Below, one piece after another: positions 39,028 through 48,770 of a DNA stretch of 64,000 nt. A model generated the notes under the pieces. That model saw only the letters and a list, made by a program, of their open reading frames with translations. It searched no databases and had not been told where the DNA came from. The DNA lies in assembly GCF_009796765.1 (NCBI RefSeq), contig NZ_CP047023.1, positions 3,331,501 through 3,395,500 on the forward strand. Direction: 5' to 3'. Numbering within the stretch: position 1 is the first letter of the stretch; each line of letters begins with the position of its first letter. This DNA comes from Paraglaciecola sp. L3A3. GTDB taxonomy: Bacteria; Pseudomonadota; Gammaproteobacteria; Enterobacterales; Alteromonadaceae. The translations under genes and the position numbers were made by a program.

Positions 39028-39140
39028 CTATGTGTCCCGTTTTTGTTATGTCTGGTTAATGGCTGCATAGCTTTCGCTCACACAATCAACCTAAATTCTC
39101 AACAAAATATTAACCTTTAGTTAATAAATACAACATTTTA

Positions 39141-39174
39141 TGCATACGTATTCAAAGGATGCATACGTATGCAA
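39141..39174. promoter_or_regulatory. Pair of MalR-like operators upstream of the receptor-pullulanase operon
   Basis: Two sites: GCATACGTAT (39142-39151, followed by TCA) and the full palindrome GCATACGTATGC (39161-39172). Their centres are 20 bp apart, about two helix turns. The sequence is like the LacI-family MalR site (TTGCATACGTATGCAA) described for Alteromonadales and Shewanella. The regulator gene is not in the window. Confidence 0.8.
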
Positions 39175-39313
39175 TCGCTTAATTGATGTAACTAATGAAA
39201 AGGAATAATTAGAGATATAGTCAGAATGGATAGAACCAAACGACTTTAAAACGTGCACTTCAGCGGCAAGGTCTTCGGTAGTTTGGGGATAGGTAGTAGA
39301 CTCTTCAAAAAGC

Positions 39314-40804
39314 TTAAAGGTTACAATAGCTTTTCAGAAACTCATCATGACTGGGCAATGATTTAACATAGGCGTGTTTAATCTGTTTTATGTGCGCTAA
39401 CATATCTGTCAATTTTTGCTCAGACACATTATTAGCAATAGGATGATAATCTTTTGGGGTGATCCCTTGCCCTTGCATAACTTGCAACCATGAACTTTCT
39501 AAAAACAAATCGTTTTGCTCTCTAAATAATGTTCCACTGTCGCGAAACAAGGCTATTTTGTGAGCCAGTGAATTAGGTATTTCCATATCGCCCAGGTCTC
39601 GCCAAAATTGGCTGTCTGTGCGCTCATTCACATGATAATGCAGAATTAAAAAATCCCGTATTTGTTCAAATTCTAATGTAGATTGCTTGTTGTATTCGAC
39701 CACACTAGCGTTATCAATTCCATTATGAGGAAACAACTGAGTTAGCCTAACAATTGCAGATTGAATAAGGTGAATACTGGTAGACTCCAATGGCTCTAAA
39801 AAGCCACTAGACAAGCCCACAGCCACAACATTTTTATTCCATTGTTTGCGTCTGCGCCCCGTTTTAAACCGAATAAAATTAGGCTCTGCCAAAGGTTTGC
39901 TTTCTAGGTTAGACATTAACAAGGCTTCTGCTTCGGCCTCTGAATAATGGGCACTGCTGTACACCAAACCGTTACCATTACGATGCTGTAAAGGTATTCG
40001 CCATTGCCAACCTGCTTTGTGGGCAATTGAGCGAGTGTAAGGCAAGGTTTTCTCAAAACGTTCTGTAGGGATTGCCACGGCTCGATCACAAGGTAACCAA
40101 TGGCTCCAATCTTCGTACCCCGTTGCTAGCTCTTGTTGGATCAGCAAACCTCGAAAACCCGAACAATCAATAAATAAATCCCCTGCTACCTCTTGCCCTG
40201 ATTGTAAGCGCAGCTTTTCAATGTAGCCGTTTCGCACATTTCGACTGACGCTATCAACCATGCCCTCGGTACGTTTAACCCCCAACCCTTGACTCACTTT
40301 ACGTAAGTACTTAGCGTATAAGGTTGCATCAAAATGGTAAGCATAAGGTAATTCTAGCGACTGATTTTGGCTATTAATGTGGCCAAACTTACCTTGCATA
40401 GCGGCTAGGTAATTTGCGTCATAATTCCAAAGATTAGTAGCAAACCCTAACTGATTGGCACGAGAGCAATAATGATGAAACTGACAAAAAGCCATATTTT
40501 TACCGGCGACACCAAAAGAGTGGAAATACTGCTCGTTAGGTACTCGCCAGTTCTCAAACATAATACCGAGTTTGATAGTGGCTTTGGTTTCTTTTATAAA
40601 TTCAGCTTCGTTCAGACCTAGCACCTTATTCAATAAACGAATTGGCGGAATAGTGGCTTCTCCCACTCCTACTGTGCCGATAGCTTCAGACTCAACCAAC
40701 TCAATAGTGACGGTATTACCTAAGATTTTTTTTAATAATGCTGCCGATATCCAGCCAGCAGTACCACCGCCCACTATCACTACTTTGTTTATTTTATTTT
40801 GCAT
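39314..40804 (-). CDS. Tryptophan halogenase-family flavoprotein
   Basis: 496 residues from the ATG at 40804, with AAAGG upstream; a TTG three codons earlier is too close to that site. The FAD dinucleotide motif is VVIVGGGTAGW. The family has GVGEATIPPI, the catalytic lysine (K78, in ATIKLGIMFENW), the WxWxIP motif as WQWRIP, and AVGLSSGFLEPLESTSIHL. All marks of a flavin-dependent halogenase are present, but no biosynthetic partners are. Similar genes lie beside TonB receptors in many marine sugar-use loci, and their reaction there is unproven. It follows receptor 2 after a terminator-like hairpin. Confidence 0.9.
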   Translation of the reverse strand: MQNKINKVVIVGGGTAGWISAALLKKILGNTVTIELVESEAIGTVGVGEATIPPIRLLNKVLGLNEAEFIKETKATIKLGIMFENWRVPNEQYFHSFGVAGKNMAFCQFHHYCSRANQLGFATNLWNYDANYLAAMQGKFGHINSQNQSLELPYAYHFDATLYAKYLRKVSQGLGVKRTEGMVDSVSRNVRNGYIEKLRLQSGQEVAGDLFIDCSGFRGLLIQQELATGYEDWSHWLPCDRAVAIPTERFEKTLPYTRSIAHKAGWQWRIPLQHRNGNGLVYSSAHYSEAEAEALLMSNLESKPLAEPNFIRFKTGRRRKQWNKNVVAVGLSSGFLEPLESTSIHLIQSAIVRLTQLFPHNGIDNASVVEYNKQSTLEFEQIRDFLILHYHVNERTDSQFWRDLGDMEIPNSLAHKIALFRDSGTLFREQNDLFLESSWLQVMQGQGITPKDYHPIANNVSEQKLTDMLAHIKQIKHAYVKSLPSHDEFLKSYCNL

Positions 40805-40820
40805 TTTGAGCAAACCTTTA

Positions 40821-40860
40821 AAAGAAAAACCCCAGTAGCCAAAAAACTATCTGAGGTTTT
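40821..40860 (-). terminator. Terminator between TonB receptor 2 and the halogenase gene
   Basis: AAAACCCCAG (40826-40835) with CTGAGGTTTT (40851-40860): a 10-bp stem with one G-U pair when read on the minus strand, 15-base loop, followed by TTTTTCTTT. It would end or weaken transcription from receptor 2 into the halogenase gene. Confidence 0.65.
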
Positions 40861-40925
40861 AATTATGAGTTTTTACTTATGTTAACCCAACCGCTGATAA
40901 ACCATAAGCTAATATATTCAGTGGT

Positions 40926-43793
40926 TTAGAATGAATAATTAACGCCCAACAAGAAGTTACGACCATAACTTTGGTATTGAGTGATTTGACGAGCATCCGC
41001 ACCATTTGATTGTATTGTAGGTTCGTCTGTTAAGTTTTGTCCTTGTAGAGTGACTCTTAATCCTTCGAGGCCGTCTATACCGGACTCACCAAAGTCATAC
41101 CCCACTTGTGCATCCCATAACTCTCCTCCGGCATCTGTCGCATTAGTCAGTGACAAACTTAAACCACGGGTCTCAGACAAAAATTGATCACGTTTGGTAC
41201 CTGAAATTCTTACTTCAAAACCGTTTGATTCGTAGTAGGCAGTTAAACTATATGCTTCGTCTGACAACCCTGGAATTTCTGTATCATCATCAAACTTACC
41301 ATCTAAGAATGTAGCACTGGCAACCACTCCAAAACCTGCTAATGAATCATGAATAATAGTTAAAGGAACCGAACCTTGTAGTTCCCAGCCTCGCACAAAT
41401 CCTTGTAAACCATCTTGTCTGTATGAAACCCCACCTAAGAAAGTTTGTGGCGGTAATGGCCCATCAAGAACGCCATCTTCATCAATATCGTGATCACCTG
41501 TTGAGTCATGGTAGCCAGGAATGTAGAAATCTGAGAAATCAGTTACAGTGTTACCACTCTCATGCCAGTTTTTAAGATCTTTATAGAAAAAACTAACGGC
41601 AAAGAAACCATCATCAGAAAAATAATTTTCGTATGACAAATCAAACTGATTAGCTTCAATTGGTGTTAAGTTAGGGTTACCTGCACTGCCAGAAAATGGC
41701 CCTTGGCCTACTGTAGGATTAAGAATATTTGAGTCATTAAAGGCAAACGACACTTGGTTATTAGGGCGCATATCATCCATTCGAGGACGAGTAAGTACTT
41801 TAGCCAAAGCCATTCTTAAATATTGTGACTCTGTAAATTCTAAACTTAGATTAAGGGTGGGCAATACGTCTGTGTAAGAATTCCCCCCAGAGGTTGGCGT
41901 AAAATCAACATATAAATCAGTGCCTATTACACTGTCAAACCCGCTAGACGTTTGCTCAGAATCAACGACTTGAATACCTAAGTTCCCCGTTAGATACATA
42001 TCGTTAAATTCTGCGTTAATATCTAATTTGGCGTAAACAGTGAGGAGCTCTTCTTCAACTTTATAACTATCTCCTTGACGAGATGTTTCTAGTAACGCGG
42101 CATCGGTTGCTGTGTAATAACCACTATTAAACAAACCTAAACTGTCATAAGCAAGCACACCGTTTATGCCTAAAAAGCTTAGATCAGCCACGCCTAATAT
42201 TTCTGGAATAGGCCCATCAGATGGCCAAGTGGGAGCGGTTAAAAAGGCACCACTATTCACTTTGCTTTTAGATCTATCAGAATAAACCGCACCAATCTCA
42301 ATGCCAGTAAATATGCTCCATTCGATTAAACCATTAACTTGAAAACGTAAACTATCTAATTCTTCTTCAAAGCTAGGCTGATTTACAAAACCATCTTGGG
42401 CAGAGCTTGGCCCAAATCCATTACCTGTATCTTGAAATTCAGCAACTGGGGCTAATGCTCCCCCCCAGCCTTGCGGGCCAGCCAAGCGGATTAAATCTGG
42501 ATCAGTATAATCAAGTGGCGCAATAGTGGGATGATCAGAATACACCACACCTGTTGACGTTTGTTGCCAAGATCTTGCCGCAACCGGACGATTATCAATA
42601 CCAACACGACCTATACCTGAATAACTTTCAACGTCTGTAATGGTTTTATCAACTTTACCGGTTGAATAATCTAATACTGCAGTCCAATTATCATTAATTT
42701 GATATTCTAGGTTGATGCCAATAGTGGTTAAATCTGCCGCTTGGCTACGGGCATCATTACGTATAACAGAATGAAAACCGTCATAATAACCGGCAGTCAC
42801 TAAGCCATCTTCAATATTTGTAATGTTATAAGCGCCCGTTCCCCACTCTGCTCCACCTTCTTCAAGGCCACGTCTTACATCATTTTCTTCAAAGTCGATG
42901 TATAAGGCATCTACTTGGATCATCAAATCGTCGGTTGGCGCGTATTGAAGTACTCCAGCAATAGATTGGCGTTCTAACAAAGCTGAACGAACAAATGAAT
43001 CATGACCACCTAACACTAGATCACCAGCGCTTGAAGTTGCCGAGTCTGTTGCACGTCTGTCGCTACCTTGATTAACGTCTGCGTATCCCCACGCTCTGAA
43101 TTGTTCTTCTTGACGAGGTGTTTCCATTGACGCCAACACTAGTGCTATACCTATAGTGTCATCAGCAAAAGAGTCTACGTAATTTAACGATAACCTATGA
43201 CCTGTATTATCAAAATCGGGATTAGCCGAGTCTTTGCCATTTTGCTCAAAATTTCCATTTACTGTGATGGTTCTGTCTTTGCCCAAAGGTTTAATGGTTT
43301 GTAAATCAACCGTGCCTCCAATGCCTTGAGTCGTCATGCCGGCTTCAGGAGTTTTACTAACCACAATGTTTGAAATAATTTCAGTTGGGTAAAGGTCATA
43401 CTCTACCCCTCTGTTGTCACCCATCCCCAAAAGCTCGCGACCATTAAGCGATGTGCCCACATAATTTTCGTTAAACCCTCGGATTGACAAACCACTTGTA
43501 CGACCATTTCTGCGTTCACCTGCCAAACCAGGTAAACGAGCTAGAGATTCTGCCACACTAGTATCGGGCAGTTTACCTATGTCTTCTGCAGACAAAACTT
43601 CGACGATTGATGTGCTTTCTTGTTTTATTGCTTGAGCTCTTATCAAACTACCGCGAATGCCGGTAACTTGAATAACCTCAGTATTGTCTGCAGCTTCTGC
43701 GTTTGTTTCTTGCGCCAAAGCTGGACTTGCACTAAGTCCAAAACCACTGGTAAGTAGAGCGGCTTTAATTAAATTCAGTTTAAAATGTGTCAT
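40926..43793 (-). CDS. TonB-dependent receptor, second of the locus
   Basis: 955 residues with signal peptide (LTSGFGLSASPALA). The TonB box is TEVIQVTG, then a plug with LSAEDIGKLPDTSVAESLARLPGL and LSIRGFNENYVGTSLNGRELL. The barrel ends in NFLLGVNYSF. It is of the same broad family as the receptor at 35926 but clearly different in sequence, so it may take a different oligomer size or linkage. Two further MalR-like sites lie upstream. Together with the pullulanase it makes an alpha-glucan locus. Confidence 0.92.
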   Translation of the reverse strand: MTHFKLNLIKAALLTSGFGLSASPALAQETNAEAADNTEVIQVTGIRGSLIRAQAIKQESTSIVEVLSAEDIGKLPDTSVAESLARLPGLAGERRNGRTSGLSIRGFNENYVGTSLNGRELLGMGDNRGVEYDLYPTEIISNIVVSKTPEAGMTTQGIGGTVDLQTIKPLGKDRTITVNGNFEQNGKDSANPDFDNTGHRLSLNYVDSFADDTIGIALVLASMETPRQEEQFRAWGYADVNQGSDRRATDSATSSAGDLVLGGHDSFVRSALLERQSIAGVLQYAPTDDLMIQVDALYIDFEENDVRRGLEEGGAEWGTGAYNITNIEDGLVTAGYYDGFHSVIRNDARSQAADLTTIGINLEYQINDNWTAVLDYSTGKVDKTITDVESYSGIGRVGIDNRPVAARSWQQTSTGVVYSDHPTIAPLDYTDPDLIRLAGPQGWGGALAPVAEFQDTGNGFGPSSAQDGFVNQPSFEEELDSLRFQVNGLIEWSIFTGIEIGAVYSDRSKSKVNSGAFLTAPTWPSDGPIPEILGVADLSFLGINGVLAYDSLGLFNSGYYTATDAALLETSRQGDSYKVEEELLTVYAKLDINAEFNDMYLTGNLGIQVVDSEQTSSGFDSVIGTDLYVDFTPTSGGNSYTDVLPTLNLSLEFTESQYLRMALAKVLTRPRMDDMRPNNQVSFAFNDSNILNPTVGQGPFSGSAGNPNLTPIEANQFDLSYENYFSDDGFFAVSFFYKDLKNWHESGNTVTDFSDFYIPGYHDSTGDHDIDEDGVLDGPLPPQTFLGGVSYRQDGLQGFVRGWELQGSVPLTIIHDSLAGFGVVASATFLDGKFDDDTEIPGLSDEAYSLTAYYESNGFEVRISGTKRDQFLSETRGLSLSLTNATDAGGELWDAQVGYDFGESGIDGLEGLRVTLQGQNLTDEPTIQSNGADARQITQYQSYGRNFLLGVNYSF

Positions 43794-43896
43794 ATGTGTT
43801 TCCCGTTTCAGGTATGTATCTGAGCGAATAGTTAATTTTTACGCTTTCATTAAATATGGCCGGATATTACATTCATCTAGAGTGATGACTCAATCG

Positions 43897-43912
43897 TTTG
43901 CATACGTATTCA
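43897..43912. promoter_or_regulatory. MalR-like operator upstream of TonB receptor 2 (proximal)
   Basis: TTTGCATACGTATTCA, with the GCATACGTAT core at 43900-43909, about 105 bases upstream of the receptor start. It is the same word as at 39142. Confidence 0.75.
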
Positions 43913-44055
43913 GAAAACAAACCAATACATTTAGTTAACCAAAAAGAAACATACAAAACAATAAAATTAGCGATAAAAAACCAACTAAACAATTGATTTA
44001 ATTTAAATTTAAATACATTCACCCATGTAAAAAAAGTAACGACAACACACGCATC

Positions 44056-44071
44056 TTTGCATACGTATTCA
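44056..44071. promoter_or_regulatory. MalR-like operator upstream of TonB receptor 2 (distal)
   Basis: TTTGCATACGTATTCA, core at 44059-44068. It repeats the proximal site exactly over 16 bases, 159 bp away, which would allow looping. Confidence 0.72.
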
Positions 44072-44200
44072 AACAAACAAGAACAACAATTAATTAACAA
44101 AATAGTGGTAAATGACCCACTTGAGTAATTAGAAAAACTAGAAAAAGAAATAATACCGCAAGGATAAGCGTCAACTTAATCGTAAAATGTAGATAGCTAT

Positions 44201-44435
44201 TTAACCTGAATACTGAATAAGCCGAACCTATCTATAGCGTTCTTTTTGTGCCTAGCGGCGTTGGATTGTCTAGCAATAACACGTTATTACGTACAACAAT
44301 CCACCTGTCTACACACGAAAATTTCCTCACCGGGTAAGCATTCAGGTGAGGTGATTTGGGTGAACGTTATTAAGCTATTGAATTATAATGATAAATTAAG
44401 ATTAGACGATACTTCTTATTCAGTACTCAGGTTAA
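44201..44435. repeat. MITE-like element 1 (235 bp) with 21-bp terminal inverted repeats
   Basis: The left end TTAACCTGAATACTGAATAA(G) at 44201-44221 and the right end at 44415-44435 are reverse complements in 20 of 21 positions. The inside holds hairpins (GGATTGT...ACAATCC, AATAAC-AC-GTTATT, CCTCACC...GGTGAGG) and no credible ORF. A related left end occurs at 28284. It looks like a non-autonomous element moved by a transposase in trans. Confidence 0.72.
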
Positions 44436-44507
44436 CTAAACTTCACTGCTCCAGAAAAGCCTATAAAGCTTTTACATGGGCATATATACCTTGCTGGGGA
44501 ATATATT

Positions 44508-44850
44508 ATATCAATCCGTATTGATAAGTGTGCACTCAGCGAGAATTTAAATGAGCTTAATCAAGGCGCTTGAATGAAGCTTTTTATTAAAAAAGAGCCA
44601 GTGCTCTTTTGAGTTCGAGCAACGCAGTGTAAGCGCATCTAAAACTCGCCTGAAGGAATGCCCCAGCGGCTTTTGCCCTGCGTTCTCGGTATTTGAAAGG
44701 GAACAACCATTCCTGCACAAAAATGTCTGGAACATTTTTGAACAGCTCCGCTGGCTCAAGCGAAAGCCAGGATGCCTGAAGTACACCGACGCCTTATTCA
44801 AAAACCGCTGGATGCATTCAGAGAGAGCACTTATCAATATGGATTGGTAT
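44508..44850. repeat. MITE-like element 2 (343 bp) with 23-bp terminal inverted repeats
   Basis: ATATCAATCCGTATTGATAA... (44508-44530) and ...TTATCAATATGGATTGGTAT (44828-44850) are reverse complements in 21 of 23 positions. The interior has a 96-codon minus-strand frame at 44547-44837 that runs nearly from end to end. It lacks protein-like composition and a ribosome site, so I do not call it a gene. It is separated from element 1 by 72 bp. Confidence 0.65.
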
Positions 44851-45020
44851 TACGGCCTTTCCATGGCTAATCTCATTGGCAATAGCACTTGCTTAAAGCG
44901 CAGCAGACATGGCCTATCAAAAACCTTAATAATGACATTGAGCGTAACGAATAACCTTAGAGTGCAACACATAAATAAAAATGACTAAGTCATGTTCAAC
45001 CCACTTAGTGAATGCTCATC
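44851..45020. other. Remaining gap between the inverted-repeat elements and the sucD terminator
   Basis: No gene or operator recognised. A TGACTAAGTCA palindrome lies at about 44982-44992. The whole stretch 43794-45085 has no supported gene. Confidence 0.4.
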
Positions 45021-45048
45021 AAAAAACAAAAAACCCGCTAATAGCGGG
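45021..45048 (-). terminator. Intrinsic terminator of the sdh-suc operon
   Basis: CCCGCTA-T-TAGCGGG on the minus strand (45034-45048) followed by six T and further T-rich sequence. It is 38 bases after the sucD stop. Confidence 0.88.
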
Positions 45049-45085
45049 CTTCTAATTTTTTAATATCGTTTAGAATTAAGGTAAA

Positions 45086-45958
45086 TTACCAACCGGTAAT
45101 TTCACGTAACCCTTTACCGATATCAGCAAGAGAACGTACAGTCTTAACACCTGCCGCTTCTAATGCTTTAAACTTCTCGTCAGCTGTTCCTTTACCACCA
45201 GCGATAATTGCGCCAGCGTGGCCCATACGTTTACCTTCAGGTGCAGTTACACCAGCAATGTATGAAACAACAGGCTTAGTGACATGGGCTTTGATATATT
45301 CAGCTGCTTCTTCTTCAGCAGAACCACCAATTTCACCAATCATCACAATTGCTTCAGTTTCTGGATCTTCTTGGAACAATTTCAAGATATCAATGAAGTT
45401 TGAACCAGGGATAGGGTCGCCGCCAATACCTACGCAAGTAGATTGACCAAAACCTTCATCAGTAGTTTGTTTAACTGCTTCGTAAGTCAAAGTACCTGAA
45501 CGAGAAACAATCCCTACTTTACCAGGCTTATGGATATGGCCAGGCATGATGCCGATCTTACATTCCCCAGGAGTAATAACACCTGGACAGTTAGGACCAA
45601 TCATACGAACACCTTTCACAGTCAAGTATTCTTTAACAAACAACATATCGATTGTTGGAATACCTTCAGTGATACAAATGATCAATTCAATACCTGAATC
45701 AGCTGCTTCAACAATTGAATCTTTACAGAACGGTGCAGGTACATAGATAACCGATGCTGTTGCGCCTGTTTTCTCTACCGCTTCACGTACTGTATTGAAT
45801 ACTGGTAAATCTAGGTGAGTAGTGCCGCCTTTACCTGGTGTTACACCACCAACCATTTGTGTACCGTATGCAATGGCTTGCTCAGAGTGGAATGTACCTT
45901 GACCACCAGTAAAACCCTGACAGATAACTTTAGTATGCTTATTAATTAATACAGACAT
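45086..45958 (-). CDS. sucD: Succinyl-CoA synthetase alpha subunit
   Basis: 290 residues. It makes succinate and ATP/GTP from succinyl-CoA together with SucC. It shows the CoA-binding Rossmann start ([20 protein letters not shown]), ARCPGVI-like [19 protein letters not shown], and the phosphohistidine in [10 protein letters not shown]. Its ATG overlaps the sucC stop (TAATG). Last gene of the eight-gene TCA operon. Confidence 0.98.
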   Translation of the reverse strand: MSVLINKHTKVICQGFTGGQGTFHSEQAIAYGTQMVGGVTPGKGGTTHLDLPVFNTVREAVEKTGATASVIYVPAPFCKDSIVEAADSGIELIICITEGIPTIDMLFVKEYLTVKGVRMIGPNCPGVITPGECKIGIMPGHIHKPGKVGIVSRSGTLTYEAVKQTTDEGFGQSTCVGIGGDPIPGSNFIDILKLFQEDPETEAIVMIGEIGGSAEEEAAEYIKAHVTKPVVSYIAGVTAPEGKRMGHAGAIIAGGKGTADEKFKALEAAGVKTVRSLADIGKGLREITGW

Positions 45959-47124
45959 TATTTGCCCTCCGCAGCTTTAACAACTTGCTGAGCTGCGTCA
46001 GTAAGACTACTTGCAGCTATAATATCTAGATCTGAAGCAGCTAATACTTCACGACCTAGTTCAGCGTTAGTACCTTCAAGACGTACAACAACAGGTACGT
46101 TAACACCCACTTCTTTAACTGCACCAATAATACCTTCAGCAATCATGTCACAACGAACTATGCCACCAAAAATATTAACTAATACGGCACTAACATTGCT
46201 GTCAGAAAGGATAATTTTGAAAGCTTCAGCAACACGTTCTTTAGTTGCACCGCCTCCCACATCTAGGAAGTTAGCTGGCTTGCCACCGTGTAAGTTAACT
46301 ATATCCATAGTTCCCATTGCAAGGCCTGCACCGTTAACCATACAACCAACGTTACCGTCTAGTGCTACATAGTTAAGTTCCCATTTCGCCGCTTCAGCTT
46401 CACGAGCATCATCTTGTGATGGATCGTGCATAGCTCTAACTTTAGGTTGACGATATGCTGCATTACCATCGATAGCCACTTTAGCGTCAAGACAATGAAT
46501 ATCACCGTCAGCTTTGATAACTAAAGGGTTAATTTCGATAAGCGCAATATCAAGGTCAACAAACATTTTTGCTAAACCTAGGAATATTTGTGTGAACTGT
46601 TTAATTTGTACGCCTTTAAGGCCCAATTTAAATGCCATTTCACGAGCTTGGTAAGGTTGTGCACCAACAATTGGGTCAATCTCAGCTTTTAAAATCTTTT
46701 CAGGCGTTTCTTCAGCAACGGTTTCAATTTCAACACCGCCTTCAGTAGAAGCCATGAAAACGATACGACGAGAAGTACGATCAACAACCGCACCTAAATA
46801 AAGTTCATCAGCAATATCAGTACAAGATTCAACAAGGATCTTACTAACTGGCTGACCATGTTCGTCAGTTTGAAAAGTCACTAGGTTTTTACCTAACCAC
46901 TTTTCAGCAAAGGCTTTGATTTCTTCTTTGGTTTTAACTAATTTAACACCACCAGCTTTACCGCGACCACCAGCGTGTACTTGGCATTTAACCACCCACT
47001 CGTTTCCGCCAATTTTATCAGCCGCTGCTGCAGCTTCTTCTGGAGAATCTGTAGCGATCCCTTCAGAGACTGGCAAGCCATATTCTTTGAATAATTGCTT
47101 GCCTTGATATTCATGCAAATTCAT
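45958..47124 (-). CDS. sucC: Succinyl-CoA synthetase beta subunit (ADP-forming)
   Basis: 388 residues. The ATP-grasp domain is [22 protein letters not shown] with [15 protein letters not shown] for nucleotide binding. The C-terminal domain has [11 protein letters not shown] and [15 protein letters not shown]. It pairs with SucD. It begins about 160 bases after the sucB stop, and the last gap in the operon carries a short GC hairpin (AAAGCCGC...GCGGCTTT-like at about 47150-47175) that may balance or protect the RNA. Confidence 0.98.
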   Translation of the reverse strand: MNLHEYQGKQLFKEYGLPVSEGIATDSPEEAAAAADKIGGNEWVVKCQVHAGGRGKAGGVKLVKTKEEIKAFAEKWLGKNLVTFQTDEHGQPVSKILVESCTDIADELYLGAVVDRTSRRIVFMASTEGGVEIETVAEETPEKILKAEIDPIVGAQPYQAREMAFKLGLKGVQIKQFTQIFLGLAKMFVDLDIALIEINPLVIKADGDIHCLDAKVAIDGNAAYRQPKVRAMHDPSQDDAREAEAAKWELNYVALDGNVGCMVNGAGLAMGTMDIVNLHGGKPANFLDVGGGATKERVAEAFKIILSDSNVSAVLVNIFGGIVRCDMIAEGIIGAVKEVGVNVPVVVRLEGTNAELGREVLAASDLDIIAASSLTDAAQQVVKAAEGK

Positions 47125-47285
47125 GGTTTTTTTACCCGTTTAATTTAAGAAAAAAGCCGCTAGTAGGCCGCTTTATTTTATTAGCCACCATTAGTTTAAT
47201 CATGGTGGCAGCAGGAGATAAATAATTACTTATTTATCTCAATTTTTTTATTCGTTTCTAATCTATTTACACATCTACAGCTTAT

Positions 47286-48761
47286 TTATACATCTAGCAG
47301 CAAACGTGTTGGATCTTCTAACATTTCTTTAATAGTCACCAAGAACCCTACTGATTCTTTACCATCAATAATTCGGTGATCATAAGAAAGTGCAAGATAC
47401 ATCATAGGCAAAATTTCAACTTTGCCATTGACTGCCATAGGTCTATCTTGGATTTTATGCATGCCCAAAATAGCACTTTGTGGCAGATTCAAGATAGGTG
47501 TAGACATCAATGAACCAAATACCCCACCATTGGTAATAGTAAAGTTTCCGCCCTGCATATCAGCAATACTTAACTTACCATCACGCCCTTTAAGGGCTAA
47601 TTCTCGAATACCACTTTCAATTCCAGCCATTCCTAGTGAATCCGTATCCTTAAGAACAGGCGTCACTAATCCACGAGGAGTAGAAACTGCAATCGAAATA
47701 TCGAAATAGTTGTGATAACAAACGTCATCACCATCGATTGAAGCGTTAACTTCAGGGAAACGTTTTAAAGCTTCAGTTACTGCTTTCACATAGAAAGACA
47801 TAAAACCTAAACGAATACCGTGACGTTTTTCAAATTGTTCTTGATATTGTTTACGTAAATCCATAATAGGCTTCATGTTAACTTCATTGAATGTAGTCAA
47901 CATAGCTGTGCTATTTTTGGCTTCTAATAAACGGCTAGCAATGGTTTTACGTAAACGAGTCATAGGCACACGTTTTTCAGTACGATTACCTAGCGGTGCG
48001 ACTGGCGCAGCAACTGATTCAGTTGACGCAGTTTTAGCGGCTGGTGCTTGCAGAGACTTTTCTACGTCTTCTTTAGTGACACGGCCACCTTTACCAGTAC
48101 CTTTAATACTAGCAGCATCAATACCTTTCTCAGTCAACAAACGACGTACCGATGGGCTTAACGCATCATTATCGTCAGCTTTTGCTTCAGCACTAACGGC
48201 AGGTGCAGTCGCCGCAGCGCCTGCAACAAAATTAGCAATCACTTGTTCACCAGTGACAGTTTCGCCTTCTGGAGCAAGAATTTCACTTATTGAACCATCA
48301 GCAGGAGCCACTACTTCTAAAACAACTTTATCAGTCTCGATGTCTACTAAGTTTTGATCACGAGAGATAGCTTCACCTGGCTGAACATGCCATGTTGCAA
48401 TTGTTGCATCTGCCACTGATTCTGGCAGAACCGGTACCTTAATTTCCACTGATTCACCTTTAATATCGGATGTTTGACTAGTTTGAGGGCTTGCTGAAGC
48501 GGTTGGTGCAACAGTTGCTGCATCACCTTCTGCGAAGTTAGCAATAGTTTGTTCTCCTAAAACTGTTTCGCCTTCAGCTTGAAATATCTCAGTAACGACA
48601 CCATCTGCCGGCGCAACTACTTCTAATACAACTTTATCTGTTTCTATATCAACTAAATTTTGATCTCGGCTGACTTTATCGCCAACTTTTACGTGCCAGG
48701 TAGCGATTGATGCATCTGCCACTGATTCTGGCAATACCGGTACTTTAATTTCGATGCTCAT
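47286..48761 (-). CDS. sucB: 2-oxoglutarate dehydrogenase E2, dihydrolipoamide succinyltransferase, with two lipoyl domains
   Basis: 491 residues, longer than E. coli SucB (about 405). Two tandem lipoyl domains are visible, with lipoylated lysines K43 and K145, both in the context [11 protein letters not shown]. The peripheral subunit-binding domain follows ([22 protein letters not shown], about 201-238). The catalytic domain has the HRIIDGKE active-site motif. Ala/Thr-rich linkers join the domains. The two lipoyl copies are very alike in protein and DNA, which suggests an internal duplication. It forms the core of the OGDH complex with SucA and the shared E3. Confidence 0.97.
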   Translation of the reverse strand: MSIEIKVPVLPESVADASIATWHVKVGDKVSRDQNLVDIETDKVVLEVVAPADGVVTEIFQAEGETVLGEQTIANFAEGDAATVAPTASASPQTSQTSDIKGESVEIKVPVLPESVADATIATWHVQPGEAISRDQNLVDIETDKVVLEVVAPADGSISEILAPEGETVTGEQVIANFVAGAAATAPAVSAEAKADDNDALSPSVRRLLTEKGIDAASIKGTGKGGRVTKEDVEKSLQAPAAKTASTESVAAPVAPLGNRTEKRVPMTRLRKTIASRLLEAKNSTAMLTTFNEVNMKPIMDLRKQYQEQFEKRHGIRLGFMSFYVKAVTEALKRFPEVNASIDGDDVCYHNYFDISIAVSTPRGLVTPVLKDTDSLGMAGIESGIRELALKGRDGKLSIADMQGGNFTITNGGVFGSLMSTPILNLPQSAILGMHKIQDRPMAVNGKVEILPMMYLALSYDHRIIDGKESVGFLVTIKEMLEDPTRLLLDV

Positions 48762-48770
48762 ACTGGTTCC

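Noticed and set aside
44547..44837. 96-codon minus-strand ORF inside MITE-like element 2
   Set aside because: It spans the element almost end to end, has no ribosome binding site and no protein-like composition; best read as a chance frame within a repeat.
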